Under the pieces are notes generated by a model. The model made no database searches. It was not told the DNA's origin and worked only from the letters and a program-made list of their open reading frames with translations. The translations under genes were made by a program, and so were the position numbers. Shown one piece after another: positions 31,261 to 40,383 of a stretch of DNA of 64,000 nt (positions within the stretch are counted from its first letter, which is position 1; every line of letters begins with the position of its first letter). Source of the stretch: a virus; the IMG/VR virus record IMGVR_UViG_3300021178_000002, positions 1-64,000 of that record. One strand, 5' to 3'.

Positions 31261-32531
31261 TGCTCACTGCGAACACCGCCTTTCTCAACACACTGCGCTG
31301 GGGCTCGTACCTGGTGCTGGCACAGCTGCAGATCTACTACAAGGGACAGGCTTCAAACATCTACCTGCCTGTCTCGACCGCCGATTTCACAATCGATCGC
31401 AACTCCGAACAGAGGCGTTCCGGACAGCTCACCGTTGAAGTGCTACCAACGATTCCTCCTCAGACAGTGTCCCTGGATGGAAGCACGCAGGTGCCTATCC
31501 TGCCACTGACGCCGACTTCGGCTCTGGCTCCTTTCGCGCAGCAGATTGGCGTCTCTCTTCAGGTCGTTGCTGAAGGTGGAGTGATCGACCCCACACAGTG
31601 GATCCCGATGGGGATCTTTGCCATTGCCGAGAGCACGATTGATGACACCACAACCGACGTGGTAGTTACCCTCAAGCTGTTCGATCGCTCATGGGTTCTC
31701 GCCAACTGGAAGCTGGCTTCGGCCTACACGGTGCCTGCTGCCGGCGGGTCTCTGGGCACAGAGATTCAGACGCTGATCAACCACGTCTGGACGACCCAGG
31801 GTCCAGGAACTCCAGCTACTCCACCTTGGACGTACAGCATCGGTAACCCTACTGGCTACTCAGTGCCGGCTGGCACATACAACCAGGGCCAGGATCCTTG
31901 GCAGGCCTGCCTTGACATGGCCGCCTCAGCCGGGTACGAGTTGTTCTTCGACGTCAACGGCAACGTAGTCGGTCAGCCCACGCCTGGTTCTCCAGCTCGA
32001 GGTACGTTGAACTCGCTTCCGACGGTCTGGGGCTTCGATACGAACACACTGTCAGTTCAAGGGACGGAGAGCCACTCTCCTGGCGGAACCCCATTCACCA
32101 CTCCGGTCGGAATGGTGATGCAGATTCTTCGCGATGGAATCTTCAACGACTTCTGGGTCTCTGCGGTGGGCTCGAACAACTTCAGCGCTCTAAGTCAGCA
32201 GCGTGCGGCTGACACCAACACCTTGTCTCCGACGTACTACCAAGGCGTGATGGGCGACAACCCGAGCTTCATCTACGACTCTCTGATCACCACTGCGGCT
32301 CAGGCACTGGCCGAAGCTCAGTACAACCTAGGCGTCTCACTCTCCAAGGTCTGGCAGATCTCGGTCGACGCCCCTCCCAACCCGCTGTTCGACATCGACG
32401 ACGTTTTCACAGTGACCAACCCGCGGCTGGCTCTCAGTGCCCAGAAGGTGATCGTGGACACCATCCACACTTCTATCCGCTACGACGCATTGACTACCCT
32501 CAGCGGGCGCGTAATCGTTCCAGGAGCCTGA
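31260..32531 (+). CDS. Minor tail / baseplate hub-like protein, 423 aa
   Basis: Starts at the ATG overlapping the previous stop by one base. Beta-rich, with GQLTVEVLPTIPPQ, TVVVTLKLFDRSW-like TDVVVTLKLFDRSWVLANW and PLFDIDDVFTVTNPRL. This pattern fits the DUF5047-type hub proteins of actinophages that follow the large tail fibre. Probably part of the tail tip. Confidence 0.65.
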   Translation: MLTANTAFLNTLRWGSYLVLAQLQIYYKGQASNIYLPVSTADFTIDRNSEQRRSGQLTVEVLPTIPPQTVSLDGSTQVPILPLTPTSALAPFAQQIGVSLQVVAEGGVIDPTQWIPMGIFAIAESTIDDTTTDVVVTLKLFDRSWVLANWKLASAYTVPAAGGSLGTEIQTLINHVWTTQGPGTPATPPWTYSIGNPTGYSVPAGTYNQGQDPWQACLDMAASAGYELFFDVNGNVVGQPTPGSPARGTLNSLPTVWGFDTNTLSVQGTESHSPGGTPFTTPVGMVMQILRDGIFNDFWVSAVGSNNFSALSQQRAADTNTLSPTYYQGVMGDNPSFIYDSLITTAAQALAEAQYNLGVSLSKVWQISVDAPPNPLFDIDDVFTVTNPRLALSAQKVIVDTIHTSIRYDALTTLSGRVIVPGA

Positions 32532-32532
32532 G

Positions 32533-33549
32533 ATGGGTCATCGCGCAAAGATGACCCTGGCAGCTCGCCGGCTGCGCCAGAACCTGAGCGTCGACATCGG
32601 AGTCACGGGGCCCCTGCAGTGGGGAACCATTGCTTCTGTCTCAACTGGGACTCCATCGACGGTTGGGGTTTACCTTGACAGTGCTTCCGGTCAGCCGGGG
32701 GCCGCCATCACGACCGGGATCCCGTTTCTTAATGGCTACGATCCAACCGTCGGCGATGTCGTTCTGATCATGCGTATGAGCGGAGCAGCTCGCACGCAGA
32801 GAATCGTGCTTGGGACGCTCGAGGCTGGGCTCAATGGCCAGACCTCAGGAGGCGTATTCAAGGGGACTAACTACACGGCGTCTGGCGTCGCAGGCCTTCA
32901 AAATGCTGTCGCCGGAGACTGGATTGGCAGATGGTCGACAGTTGGGGCTCCAACCTTCGTTAGCTATACCCCAGTTGCCGGAGACTGGGGGCTGGACGGC
33001 AACAAAAGCATTTGGGTGTACGACGGATCTGAATGGGTAGCATCGTCGTTGGCTAGAGGGACGAGCTTCCCTGCTAGTCCCCAAACAAACGAGCATTTCT
33101 ATCGCACAGATAGTGAGTTGGAGTTTTACTACGATGGGACGCGTTGGCTAACAGCTCAGATCTTCACCTGTACGCTGGCATCAAACTTCGCCACTACCGT
33201 CAACACCTCGTATGCGCAGGCGATCCCGGCGCTCCCTACCGGCTGCACCGACATTTACGTGGTGGACCATGTGGTGGAAAGCTTCGTGGGGGCGACCAAC
33301 AACGGCCTCAACTTCTGGTCGAACAAGCTCACCAAGTACAACTCAGTCAACACCGGGACTGACATCGACACCGCGATCAGCACACCGGGCGACACGGCGA
33401 GCACATGGACGCAGCACATCTCCCATTTGAACGCGCTCCTGCTGAGCGGGACCACCTATTTCGACTGGAACGAGCAGTGGACCAAGACCGGCTCCCCGAG
33501 CCAGATCAACCCCAACAGCTACGCCACCTACAGGTTCGTGGCGACATGA
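32533..33549 (+). CDS. Minor tail protein, 338 aa
   Basis: ATG at 32533. The N-terminal about 100 residues are a beta domain (GTIASVSTGTPSTVGVYLD, GDVVLIMRMSGAARTQRIVL). A central FPASPQTNEHFYRTDSELEF with YYDGTRWLT is a short motif common in tail-tip proteins. The C-terminal half is a beta domain with DIYVVDHVVESFVGAT. Function inferred from context. Confidence 0.7.
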   Translation: MGHRAKMTLAARRLRQNLSVDIGVTGPLQWGTIASVSTGTPSTVGVYLDSASGQPGAAITTGIPFLNGYDPTVGDVVLIMRMSGAARTQRIVLGTLEAGLNGQTSGGVFKGTNYTASGVAGLQNAVAGDWIGRWSTVGAPTFVSYTPVAGDWGLDGNKSIWVYDGSEWVASSLARGTSFPASPQTNEHFYRTDSELEFYYDGTRWLTAQIFTCTLASNFATTVNTSYAQAIPALPTGCTDIYVVDHVVESFVGATNNGLNFWSNKLTKYNSVNTGTDIDTAISTPGDTASTWTQHISHLNALLLSGTTYFDWNEQWTKTGSPSQINPNSYATYRFVAT

Positions 33550-33629
33550 CACTCGGGATCATCAATCTGCTCAAGGTTCCCGAGGGGTACACTCTGCCGG
33601 TAGCTATGACAACCTCCTGGAGGGTTTGA
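33546..33629 (+). CDS. Tiny peptide, 27 aa
   Basis: ATG overlapping the previous stop (ATGA); reads MTLGIINLLKVPEGYTL and ends three bases before the next ATG. Tight packing supports translation, possibly only to couple the next gene, whose GGAGG site lies within it. Confidence 0.45.
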   Translation: MTLGIINLLKVPEGYTLPVAMTTSWRV

Positions 33630-33631
33630 CC

Positions 33632-34801
33632 ATGCGAGCGTTGATCGGCGGGATCCTCCTCTTCTTCCTTCGGCCAGCCAACGCCGCCTTCGCTCGGTGG
33701 CGGTTCAGCTCTCTCGACCGCAAGACTCAGATCCTGGTCGCCAAGCTCCTGATCGACCGCCGGCGGAGCCCATACCTGAGAGAGAAGAGGAACCGCTACC
33801 TCGTCCCGATCTTCGGGATGCCGATCGGTACTTACGGTGAACCCAAGCTCCTGGACATGCTCTTCGGGTCCTGTGTGGCCCAGTGCAACTCCACCATCGC
33901 GGCCGGCACAGCTGCCCAGACCACCTTCAACCTCAGGGGATCTGCCGGATCCGGTAACGCTGACGTCACCCCGGTCGCCAACGACGTCTGGCTCTTCGTC
34001 ACTCCAGGCGGTACTGCAGCCACCCAGAACCAGTACACCAACGCCGATGTCTTCCTGGCTACTGCCGGCACGGCGACCTCGATCACATTCGCCTCGAGGA
34101 CTGTTGTGGCTGCACGCGCTGTGGGCGACTTCGGATTCAAGCTCATGACGACTACGACCTTCACACAGCCCATCTTCCTCAACACGGTCTACGTCGGCCT
34201 GTCAACGGCTGGAGCGCAGACCACGGTGGCCGCCGGATCCGACCTCGCCACCCTGCCCACCGGCACCATCACCGTGGTCTCCACCGGTGTGGCCAACGGT
34301 GGAGCTGCTCTGACAGGTGGAGGCAGCTTCCCCTCCGGTGGCGGCCTGGCCCTCATCGACTCGAGCAACGGTCTCCAGTCCGTCACCTTCACCGGCGTCA
34401 CTGCAACCACGCTGACCGGCTGTAGCGGTGGCACGGGCATCATCGACACCTCGAGCATCGTGCTGCTGGCTCCGACCTCTGCGGTCATCCTGGCAGCCGA
34501 GCCCACAGCGACCGGATCATACGCACGAGTCGCTCAGGTCAACAACCCGACCAACTTCCCGGCCTCGAGCGGATCTGCGCCGGCGACCAAGAACAACGGA
34601 GGGACGATCAGCTTCCCCGCTTCAACTGCTGCGTTCTCGTCCGGTGCCACTGCGATCCAGCTCTACTTCATCGCTGACATCTCGACGCTCGCCGGTGGCA
34701 ACCTGCTGGCCTACGGCTACCTGACCAACCCGCAGACCGTCAACGCGTCGGGCATTACCGTCAGCTTTGCAGCCTCAGCTCTGGTCCAGACGCTGCTCTG
34801 A
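33632..34801 (+). CDS. Virion structural protein with beta repeats, 389 aa
   Basis: ATG at 33632, chosen because GGAGG lies 8 bases upstream (TTG at 33626 is weaker). A basic N-terminal about 75 residues with a hydrophobic start (MRALIGGILLFFLRPANAAF) precedes a long Thr/Ala/Gly-rich beta region (TVVAGSDLATLPTGTITVV-like sequence). Possibly a tail fibre or appendage component. No family recognised. Confidence 0.65.
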   Translation: MRALIGGILLFFLRPANAAFARWRFSSLDRKTQILVAKLLIDRRRSPYLREKRNRYLVPIFGMPIGTYGEPKLLDMLFGSCVAQCNSTIAAGTAAQTTFNLRGSAGSGNADVTPVANDVWLFVTPGGTAATQNQYTNADVFLATAGTATSITFASRTVVAARAVGDFGFKLMTTTTFTQPIFLNTVYVGLSTAGAQTTVAAGSDLATLPTGTITVVSTGVANGGAALTGGGSFPSGGGLALIDSSNGLQSVTFTGVTATTLTGCSGGTGIIDTSSIVLLAPTSAVILAAEPTATGSYARVAQVNNPTNFPASSGSAPATKNNGGTISFPASTAAFSSGATAIQLYFIADISTLAGGNLLAYGYLTNPQTVNASGITVSFAASALVQTLL

Positions 34802-35556
34802 TGGTTACTTACGACGAGTGGCGTAGCCGGTCGTACCGAGAGGACAGTCTTGCGGCGCTCCTGCGGAGATCAAATGCCATCGAGATGGCCGATATTCGCA
34901 AGGAGTGTGCACGTCTCGGTCAGCCTATGCCGACTCGTTTTCCGGCTCACTGGGCTGGGGTAGGCCCTGGAACTAACTTCAACGGTCTGGAGACGTTGGC
35001 GTCGATGAGCATTGATGGCGCGGCTTCAACTCCAGCGACCACGCCAGGGTCGTCCATCCTGACCCGTGAATGCCTTGAGCCAATCGCGCCTAGCTATTTC
35101 AAGCAGGCGGGCAATCGGTTCATGATGCGTGCTTATGGAACAGTCCTCGCGACGGCCACAATCCCGACATTCCAACTCGCTCTCCAGTGCGGCCCGACCT
35201 ACGCTAACCCCCTGACGTCAGGCCAGATGCTCGCCCAGTTCCCGTCAGCGATCACGCCTGCTGCGGCGGTCACCCATCAGTTCTTCTTGGAATGCCTGAT
35301 CACGGTGCGCGCCACCGGCTCATCGGGATCGTTGCGAGCAGTCGGTAAGGTTCTCAATGACATCCTCACCGCCGGGACGCAGGTCTGGACGCTGTTTCAG
35401 AACACGGCGGTGGACACCGCGCCGACCGCCGTCGTGATGACTGGCGCTGGCGGCCTGTTGGTGCCGATCTACTTCGACCTCTCGGCGATCCTGGGTGCAG
35501 CCACAGCCGGCAACTCGTTCACCTGTCTCGACTACGAATTGGCGAGTCTCAACTGA
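34801..35556 (+). CDS. Hypothetical structural-region protein, 251 aa
   Basis: ATG overlapping the previous stop. N-terminal charged helices, then a beta-rich second half (FMMRAYGTVLATATIPTFQL, FFLECLITVRATGSSGSLR, VVMTGAGGLLVPIYFDL). Looks like a virion capsule-type beta sandwich. Specific role unknown. Confidence 0.65.
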   Translation: MVTYDEWRSRSYREDSLAALLRRSNAIEMADIRKECARLGQPMPTRFPAHWAGVGPGTNFNGLETLASMSIDGAASTPATTPGSSILTRECLEPIAPSYFKQAGNRFMMRAYGTVLATATIPTFQLALQCGPTYANPLTSGQMLAQFPSAITPAAAVTHQFFLECLITVRATGSSGSLRAVGKVLNDILTAGTQVWTLFQNTAVDTAPTAVVMTGAGGLLVPIYFDLSAILGAATAGNSFTCLDYELASLN

Positions 35557-35557
35557 T

Positions 35558-35734
35558 GTGCGACGGTATCGTCGGAACCGAGAACAGAACGAAGTAGTCG
35601 AGCGTCTTCGTCGTCTCTCTCGCGAGGATCTGATCGCAGTATGTGATCGATTGTTCTGGGAAGTCCCGATCGAAGAATTGGTGGGCATCGTGATCCACTC
35701 GTTCGAGACCTCCAAGGCTAAGGAGTCGTCCTGA
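35558..35734 (+). CDS. Small basic protein, 58 aa
   Basis: GTG at 35558, two bases after the preceding stop. Arg-rich and helical (VRRYRRNREQNEVVERLRRL), with a more acidic end. Perhaps a small regulator or assembly peptide. An alternative ATG in another frame at 35556 closes after 13 codons. Confidence 0.5.
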   Translation: MRRYRRNREQNEVVERLRRLSREDLIAVCDRLFWEVPIEELVGIVIHSFETSKAKESS

Positions 35735-36027
35735 TGGCGACGGCCAGTCGCATCCTCTCGTCGTTCGATAATGAGGTAGGCAAGCTCAGCGTCACCTACG
35801 ACGACGTGACAGGCGTCGTCTCACAGGTCGTCGTGGTGAACGGCCACCTGACCAAGCCCCTGACCTTCACCGCGCGCTTGACCTCAGACCAGTCGATCCA
35901 GTTTCAGAAAGAGACCGTCAGCATCGCCACCGCGGTCAAGACGTTTGACGTCAGCGGGCTCGGCTGGACGATCGGCCCTCACACACCGATCTCACCTCCG
36001 CTGGACTGGGAGGTGTCGTGGGGCTAG
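35734..36027 (+). CDS. Small beta-rich protein, 97 aa
   Basis: ATG overlapping the previous stop by one base. Beta-type sequence (KLSVTYDDVTGVVSQVVVV, PLTFTARLTSDQSIQFQKET) ending in WEVSWG. Fits a small tail-decoration or fibre-attachment domain. No family recognised. Confidence 0.65.
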   Translation: MATASRILSSFDNEVGKLSVTYDDVTGVVSQVVVVNGHLTKPLTFTARLTSDQSIQFQKETVSIATAVKTFDVSGLGWTIGPHTPISPPLDWEVSWG

Positions 36028-37889
36028 TCCAGACCGGCACAATGCAGTCGTCGTCTACAGGCACTGTCAACGGAACGCTGCCCGGTAACTCGACACCAGG
36101 GAACACACTGATCGCCCAGGTCGTCTGCGACTCTGGCGGATTCACCCTCACTGCTCCAACCAACTGGGTGAAGCGCAACAGCTCGAGCTTCAACCGTGAC
36201 ACGGCGATCTGGGAATATCCCAACTACCCGAGCGCTGCATCGTCGTTCGCCTTCGTGACGTCTTCAGGCGGGGGCATAGCGGTGACGGTCACTGAGTGGA
36301 CGCCGATGACGACGGACATGTCTGCCAACGGTTCGGCGTCCAGCGGGGCTACCATCACGGCCACCGTCGCCTCGAACAAGGCTGGCGACGTCGCCTTCAC
36401 CACGTTCCTCAAGTCCGCCGCGTCAGAGACGTTCACGCTGCCCGGTGGCGGGTGGGCCTCGCTGCTCAACATCAACGCTCTGCCTCTGTCCTCGTCGAGC
36501 GGCGAAGGTGACTACAACACTGGCCTGGCATCGGGCACCGACAGCGAACTCCAGACCTCAAGCGGCACCACGACCACGTGGGACTGGACGATCGCCACCT
36601 ACACGCCAGCCCCTACACCTCCTCCCATCTCACCACAACGTGTTCGCGCTCCGCACATGAACCGTCTCGAGATCCGGCTCACAATGCCGTACCGGTCGGG
36701 GCAACGTCTCGCGTATCCGCGGCCGCCAGCTGGGACATCGTTAGCGCTCGCTGCGGTCGACGCTCAGATCTCCTCCGCCGCCGGCACGCTGATGGCCACA
36801 GCATCATTCAGCTCCAGCTCGACCGGGTCGTCTGGACAATCGGGGAGTCTCAGTGCCGCCGCGGCCGCGGCCGCCAGCTCGACCAACCTCTCGACCGACT
36901 CCGGCCAGCTGAGTCTCAAGGACGCAGTCACCAGCTCGAGCACAGGAGCCTCTACTTCGAGCGGGACATCGACGGTTGCAGCTGGACTCGTCAGCTCTTC
37001 TCCCTCAGGTAGTGGACAATCCGGCGGCCTTACAACATCAGCGGCCGCTCAGGCGAGTGGAGCCGCTCTCAGCCGAGACACGGGAGCAGCCTCCGCGGCT
37101 GACGCCATCTCCGGAGCTTCAGCTGGGACAAGTACTGGCGCCGGAACAGCCTCTGAGTCAGCTGCACTCGTCGGGACGTCGAATGGAATCTCGACTGAGA
37201 GCGGGACCTTCTCTGCAGCCGGCGCAGTGCCACTGAACAGTGTCACGCCCTCCGTCTCCACCTCGAGCGGCACCCTCACCACGTCCGTTGCTCTCAACGG
37301 AACAGGAACTGGTCAGAGCGGATCGTCGGGCGGGATCTCTGCGGCGATCAACGTCTCCGGAAGCGAAGCTGGGCTAAGCACCTCCACCGGAGTGGTTTCT
37401 CTGGCGCTGGCAGTCATCGGCCGGTCGACCGGGATCTCCGTCGAGTCGGGAACGCTGATCACAGGCAACTTCCTCTTCCTGGCCAGCGTCTCTCCATCGT
37501 TCTCAAGCACGGCCGGCACTTTCACGACCAGCAGCAGCCTGTCTGCGGCGTCTCAGGCCCAAAGCAGTCTGGTGGGCTCCATCGCATTGACTCTCGGGCT
37601 ACTCGGGATCAGCCAGTCGACGACGACATCGTCTGGGTCTCCGAGTCGCATCCTTGCTCTGGCCAGTACGTCGTTTGGAATCTCCGTCTTCACTGCGTTC
37701 AACACACCGACACCTCCGCTCTACGTCATCGTCCAGGCCTTCTCTCGTGACGGGAAAATCCACGCCTCAGCACGGGACGGAGTCATGTCTCCGGCCAGCT
37801 CGAGGGATGGTAAGGTTCAAGCCAGTTCCCGTGATGGCAAGGCTTCCGCCTCGTCCCGGGACGGGAAAACGCCCGCAGGAGTTGATTAG
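36018..37889 (+). CDS. Repeat-rich tail fibre-like protein, 623 aa
   Basis: GTG at 36018 (VGLVQTGTMQ), overlapping the previous gene by 10 bases. N-terminal about 205 residues: beta-rich domain ending in a Pro-rich hinge. Residues about 245-560: degenerate repeats of roughly 35 residues with Ser/Gly/Thr/Ala and a SGTL-like core (ASGAALSRDTGAASAADAI, STSSGTLTTSVALNG). The last about 55 residues: five units of S(R)DGK type (FSRDGKIHASARDG, SRDGKVQASSRDGKASASS). Probably an elongated fibre or stalk. Confidence 0.7.
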   Translation: MGLVQTGTMQSSSTGTVNGTLPGNSTPGNTLIAQVVCDSGGFTLTAPTNWVKRNSSSFNRDTAIWEYPNYPSAASSFAFVTSSGGGIAVTVTEWTPMTTDMSANGSASSGATITATVASNKAGDVAFTTFLKSAASETFTLPGGGWASLLNINALPLSSSSGEGDYNTGLASGTDSELQTSSGTTTTWDWTIATYTPAPTPPPISPQRVRAPHMNRLEIRLTMPYRSGQRLAYPRPPAGTSLALAAVDAQISSAAGTLMATASFSSSSTGSSGQSGSLSAAAAAAASSTNLSTDSGQLSLKDAVTSSSTGASTSSGTSTVAAGLVSSSPSGSGQSGGLTTSAAAQASGAALSRDTGAASAADAISGASAGTSTGAGTASESAALVGTSNGISTESGTFSAAGAVPLNSVTPSVSTSSGTLTTSVALNGTGTGQSGSSGGISAAINVSGSEAGLSTSTGVVSLALAVIGRSTGISVESGTLITGNFLFLASVSPSFSSTAGTFTTSSSLSAASQAQSSLVGSIALTLGLLGISQSTTTSSGSPSRILALASTSFGISVFTAFNTPTPPLYVIVQAFSRDGKIHASARDGVMSPASSRDGKVQASSRDGKASASSRDGKTPAGVD

Positions 37890-38206
37890 TGCCGATCTCG
37901 CCATGGGTAGTTGGACAGACACATCCGACCTGGCAGATCCCCTGGACCAACGAGTCTGGCCCGGTAGACCTCACCGGCGCCACCGTCACGCTCTGGATCT
38001 TTACGAGAGAAGGCACGTCGGTTCAAGGTGGCGGTACTTGCCTCGTCGCCGGCAACCCAACTCAGGGCAACGTCACCTATGCTCCAGTAGCTGGAGACAG
38101 CCCCAAGGCCGGAAGCTTCTGGATCGCTCTGAAGGCGGTCTTCGGAGACGGTTCGATCCTCTGGCAACAGCCAGCCGATACGTGGACAATTACCACCATT
38201 CCATGA
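37889..38206 (+). CDS. BppU-like N-terminal domain protein, 105 aa
   Basis: GTG overlapping the previous TAG by one base. The pattern TWQIPWTNESGPVDLTGATV, SFWIALKAVFGDGSI and a closing DTWTITTI resembles the Ig-like N-terminal domain of baseplate upper proteins that anchor receptor-binding proteins. Short enough to be a stand-alone adaptor domain. Confidence 0.6.
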   Translation: MPISPWVVGQTHPTWQIPWTNESGPVDLTGATVTLWIFTREGTSVQGGGTCLVAGNPTQGNVTYAPVAGDSPKAGSFWIALKAVFGDGSILWQQPADTWTITTIP

Positions 38207-38216
38207 GGAGAAAGAG

Positions 38217-39299
38217 ATGAGCGACGATCCAACGAAACTGGGCCCAGGCGAAGAGTGGGATGCCACCAAGGACGCAACCAAGGAGGCAGCGAAGCAGGGT
38301 GTCGACATGGGTGCTGTTGAAGGCACAGGCACCGGCGGCACCGTAACGAAGGACGACGTGACCGCTCACGTTGCTGACAAGAAGGCCCAGAAGGCCAAGG
38401 CGGCTGCGAAACCGAAAGCAGCCAAGAAGGCTGCAGCGGTTGAATCTGCTCAGGCTGAGAAAGAGCAGTCAGACCTCGACAAGGCCAAGGCCGACCAGGA
38501 GAAGAAGACACAGGCAGCTCTCCTGAAGCTCGAGAGCGAGCCCATCCCAGGCCGACGTCTCGGTCGCCTCCCCACCCCGCCGGCGATGCTCAAGAAGAAC
38601 CTCAAGCTGGCCAAGTACATGCCGGAGATCCTTCCTGCGACGCCAGCTCTGCCACTGGACGTCACCGACGGCGTCCACGACTGGCCGGTGTACCTCAACG
38701 ATCGCCTGGGCGACTGTGCCTGTGCCGCGCCGGCGCACATGGAGGAGATCTTCGCCGCCGACACCAGAAAGTTCCGCATCCCGACCGATGCCGACGTCCT
38801 AGCTCTGTACGAGCTGCAGGGCTACAACCCGGCCGATCCGTCGACGGACCAGGGCAGCTCGATGGGCAACGTGCTGATCGACTGGCGCACCCAGTGGTCT
38901 GCATCCGGCATCTACGCCTACTGCCAGGTCGACCAGAAGAACGAGGACCACGTCAAGCTCTCACTCTGGCTCTTCCGCGGTCTCTACATCGGCATCGCGC
39001 TGCCGCTGACGGCACAGGGACAGGCGATCTGGGACGTCATCCCGGACATGCCCGGTCGCAACGAGCCTGGGTCGTGGGGCGGCCACGCAGTCAGCGTGGT
39101 GGCCATCAACGCCGACAGCTCACGCGATGTGATCACCTGGGGCCAGCGCATCAAGATGACCAAGGCGTTCTGGGACGAGTACGTCGACGAGGTCTACGCG
39201 GTCGTCACCCAGGACTTGAAGGCCGGTGATAAGCTGGCCGTCAACGGGTTTGACGTGGACCAGCTCGAGGCGGATATGGCCGAGATCGGCTCGGCTTAG
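38217..39299 (+). CDS. E3-binding-like domain fused to papain-like cysteine peptidase
   Basis: 360 residues, ATG behind ATGAGGAGAAAG. Residues about 20-52 (ATKEAAKQGVDMGAVEGTG, GGTVTKDDVTAHV) match the peripheral-subunit/E3-binding motif of dehydrogenase complexes. Next is an Ala/Lys-rich helical linker (about 53-115), then a peptidase domain: LNDRLGDCACAAPAH (probable nucleophile Cys167) and SWGGHAVSVVAI (probable His290) with an Asn/Gln-containing TWGQRIKMT. The lysis-like neighbours just downstream make a cell-wall endopeptidase or a tail-tip lysin the main options. Confidence 0.65.
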   Translation: MSDDPTKLGPGEEWDATKDATKEAAKQGVDMGAVEGTGTGGTVTKDDVTAHVADKKAQKAKAAAKPKAAKKAAAVESAQAEKEQSDLDKAKADQEKKTQAALLKLESEPIPGRRLGRLPTPPAMLKKNLKLAKYMPEILPATPALPLDVTDGVHDWPVYLNDRLGDCACAAPAHMEEIFAADTRKFRIPTDADVLALYELQGYNPADPSTDQGSSMGNVLIDWRTQWSASGIYAYCQVDQKNEDHVKLSLWLFRGLYIGIALPLTAQGQAIWDVIPDMPGRNEPGSWGGHAVSVVAINADSSRDVITWGQRIKMTKAFWDEYVDEVYAVVTQDLKAGDKLAVNGFDVDQLEADMAEIGSA

Positions 39300-39319
39300 C
39301 GGAATAAAAGGAGGACACA

Positions 39320-39766
39320 TTGAAGCTCTCGGATATCAACGGCCAGCTCATCTCGCTCGTAACCTCGGCGGTCTCGTTGGTGATCGCCTTTCTCACCGCG
39401 TTCCACGTTCTGCACTTGACCACGGCGGAGAGCAACGCGATTCTGCCCGTGGCCATCGGAGCCGTCGGTCTTGGCGTCTACGCCTACAGCCTGATCCAGA
39501 GCTGGGCAACGGCGACCTACGACCAGGCTCGTGTGACCACGTTGATCACAGCCTTCGTCGCCGCTCTCATGGCTCTGCTATCAGCCTTCGGAGTCTTCAA
39601 CTTCACCGGCGAGCAGCAGGCAACCGTGCTCGGAGTCGCCGGCGGGCTCGCCTTCATGGGTGGCATCCTCTTCAGCTACCTGCACACCGGCAAGCAGGTG
39701 GCGATGTACAAGCTCCAGCTCCAGAAGCAGGGGTATGGATCCATGGCACCTCAAAGGAGTCGTTAA
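39320..39766 (+). CDS. Four-helix holin-like membrane protein, 148 aa
   Basis: TTG start with a perfect AAAAGGAGGACACA upstream. Hydrophobic segments at about residues 10-35 (LVTSAVSLVIAFLTAF), 42-65, 75-95 and 105-125, followed by a short charged tail (KQVAMYKLQLQKQ). Size and topology fit a holin, and the position after a peptidase gene supports it. Confidence 0.7.
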   Translation: MKLSDINGQLISLVTSAVSLVIAFLTAFHVLHLTTAESNAILPVAIGAVGLGVYAYSLIQSWATATYDQARVTTLITAFVAALMALLSAFGVFNFTGEQQATVLGVAGGLAFMGGILFSYLHTGKQVAMYKLQLQKQGYGSMAPQRSR

Positions 39767-39901
39767 ATGGGCTTCTTCGAAGACAACGCTGGACTGTTCT
39801 TTGCGGCCGTCCTAGTCGTCGGAGCCGTAGGAGGCTTCGTCGGCCGGAAGCTCGAGGCGTGGCTCGAGAGCTGGCGGGAGAACCGCGTCCATGGACGGTG
39901 A
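39767..39901 (+). CDS. Small single-pass membrane protein, 44 aa
   Basis: ATG directly after the previous stop. One hydrophobic segment (LFFAAVLVVGAVGGFVG) then a basic, Trp-containing tail (KLEAWLESWRENRV). Could be a second holin, an antiholin or a spanin-like element. Overlaps the next gene by 11 bases. Confidence 0.6.
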   Translation: MGFFEDNAGLFFAAVLVVGAVGGFVGRKLEAWLESWRENRVHGR

Positions 39902-40367
39902 ACCGCGTCCTCGCGGCGACGCAGAGGAACAACCGTTCACGCTTCGCGGCCACGCATTCGCTCTCGGGGCGACCATCTTGGGTGATCCAAACTCCCCCGT
40001 CTTCCTCCCGCCCAAGCACAACTACCCCGGATCGCCAGCCAACTACTGGCTCCTCGACGAGCAGCTGATCAGCAACATGCAGATCGTGGTGACCCCCGTC
40101 GACGCCACCGTCCCTGTCTTCAAGATGCCCCACGCCGTTGTCGAAGGTGTGGTCTCCGAGGTCATCAACGAGGGCGACGGCGACCATCACATCTGGCTCA
40201 CGCTTGACGGCTCGAAGTTCAAGCTGGCCTGCGAGATCGCTCCTCAGAATCCGCTCCCTCCGCCGGCCGTCAACGACCACGTCCGGATCTATGGGATCTG
40301 GCGCTACGACTTCCAGCACGGCTGGTGGGAGATTCACCCGGTCGACTTCCTCGAGCCGATCGTCTGA
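39891..40367 (+). CDS. OB-fold-like actinophage protein, 158 aa
   Basis: ATG inside the previous gene. Beta-barrel-like: VVEGVVSEVINEGDGDHHIW, LTLDGSKFKLACEIAP, NDHVRIYGIWRYDFQHGWW followed by EIHPV. This pattern recurs in actinobacterial and actinophage small proteins. May bind cell-wall or nucleic-acid ligands. Last gene before the convergent terminators. Confidence 0.65.
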   Translation: MDGEPRPRGDAEEQPFTLRGHAFALGATILGDPNSPVFLPPKHNYPGSPANYWLLDEQLISNMQIVVTPVDATVPVFKMPHAVVEGVVSEVINEGDGDHHIWLTLDGSKFKLACEIAPQNPLPPPAVNDHVRIYGIWRYDFQHGWWEIHPVDFLEPIV

Positions 40368-40383
40368 GAAGACCCGTCTGAAG

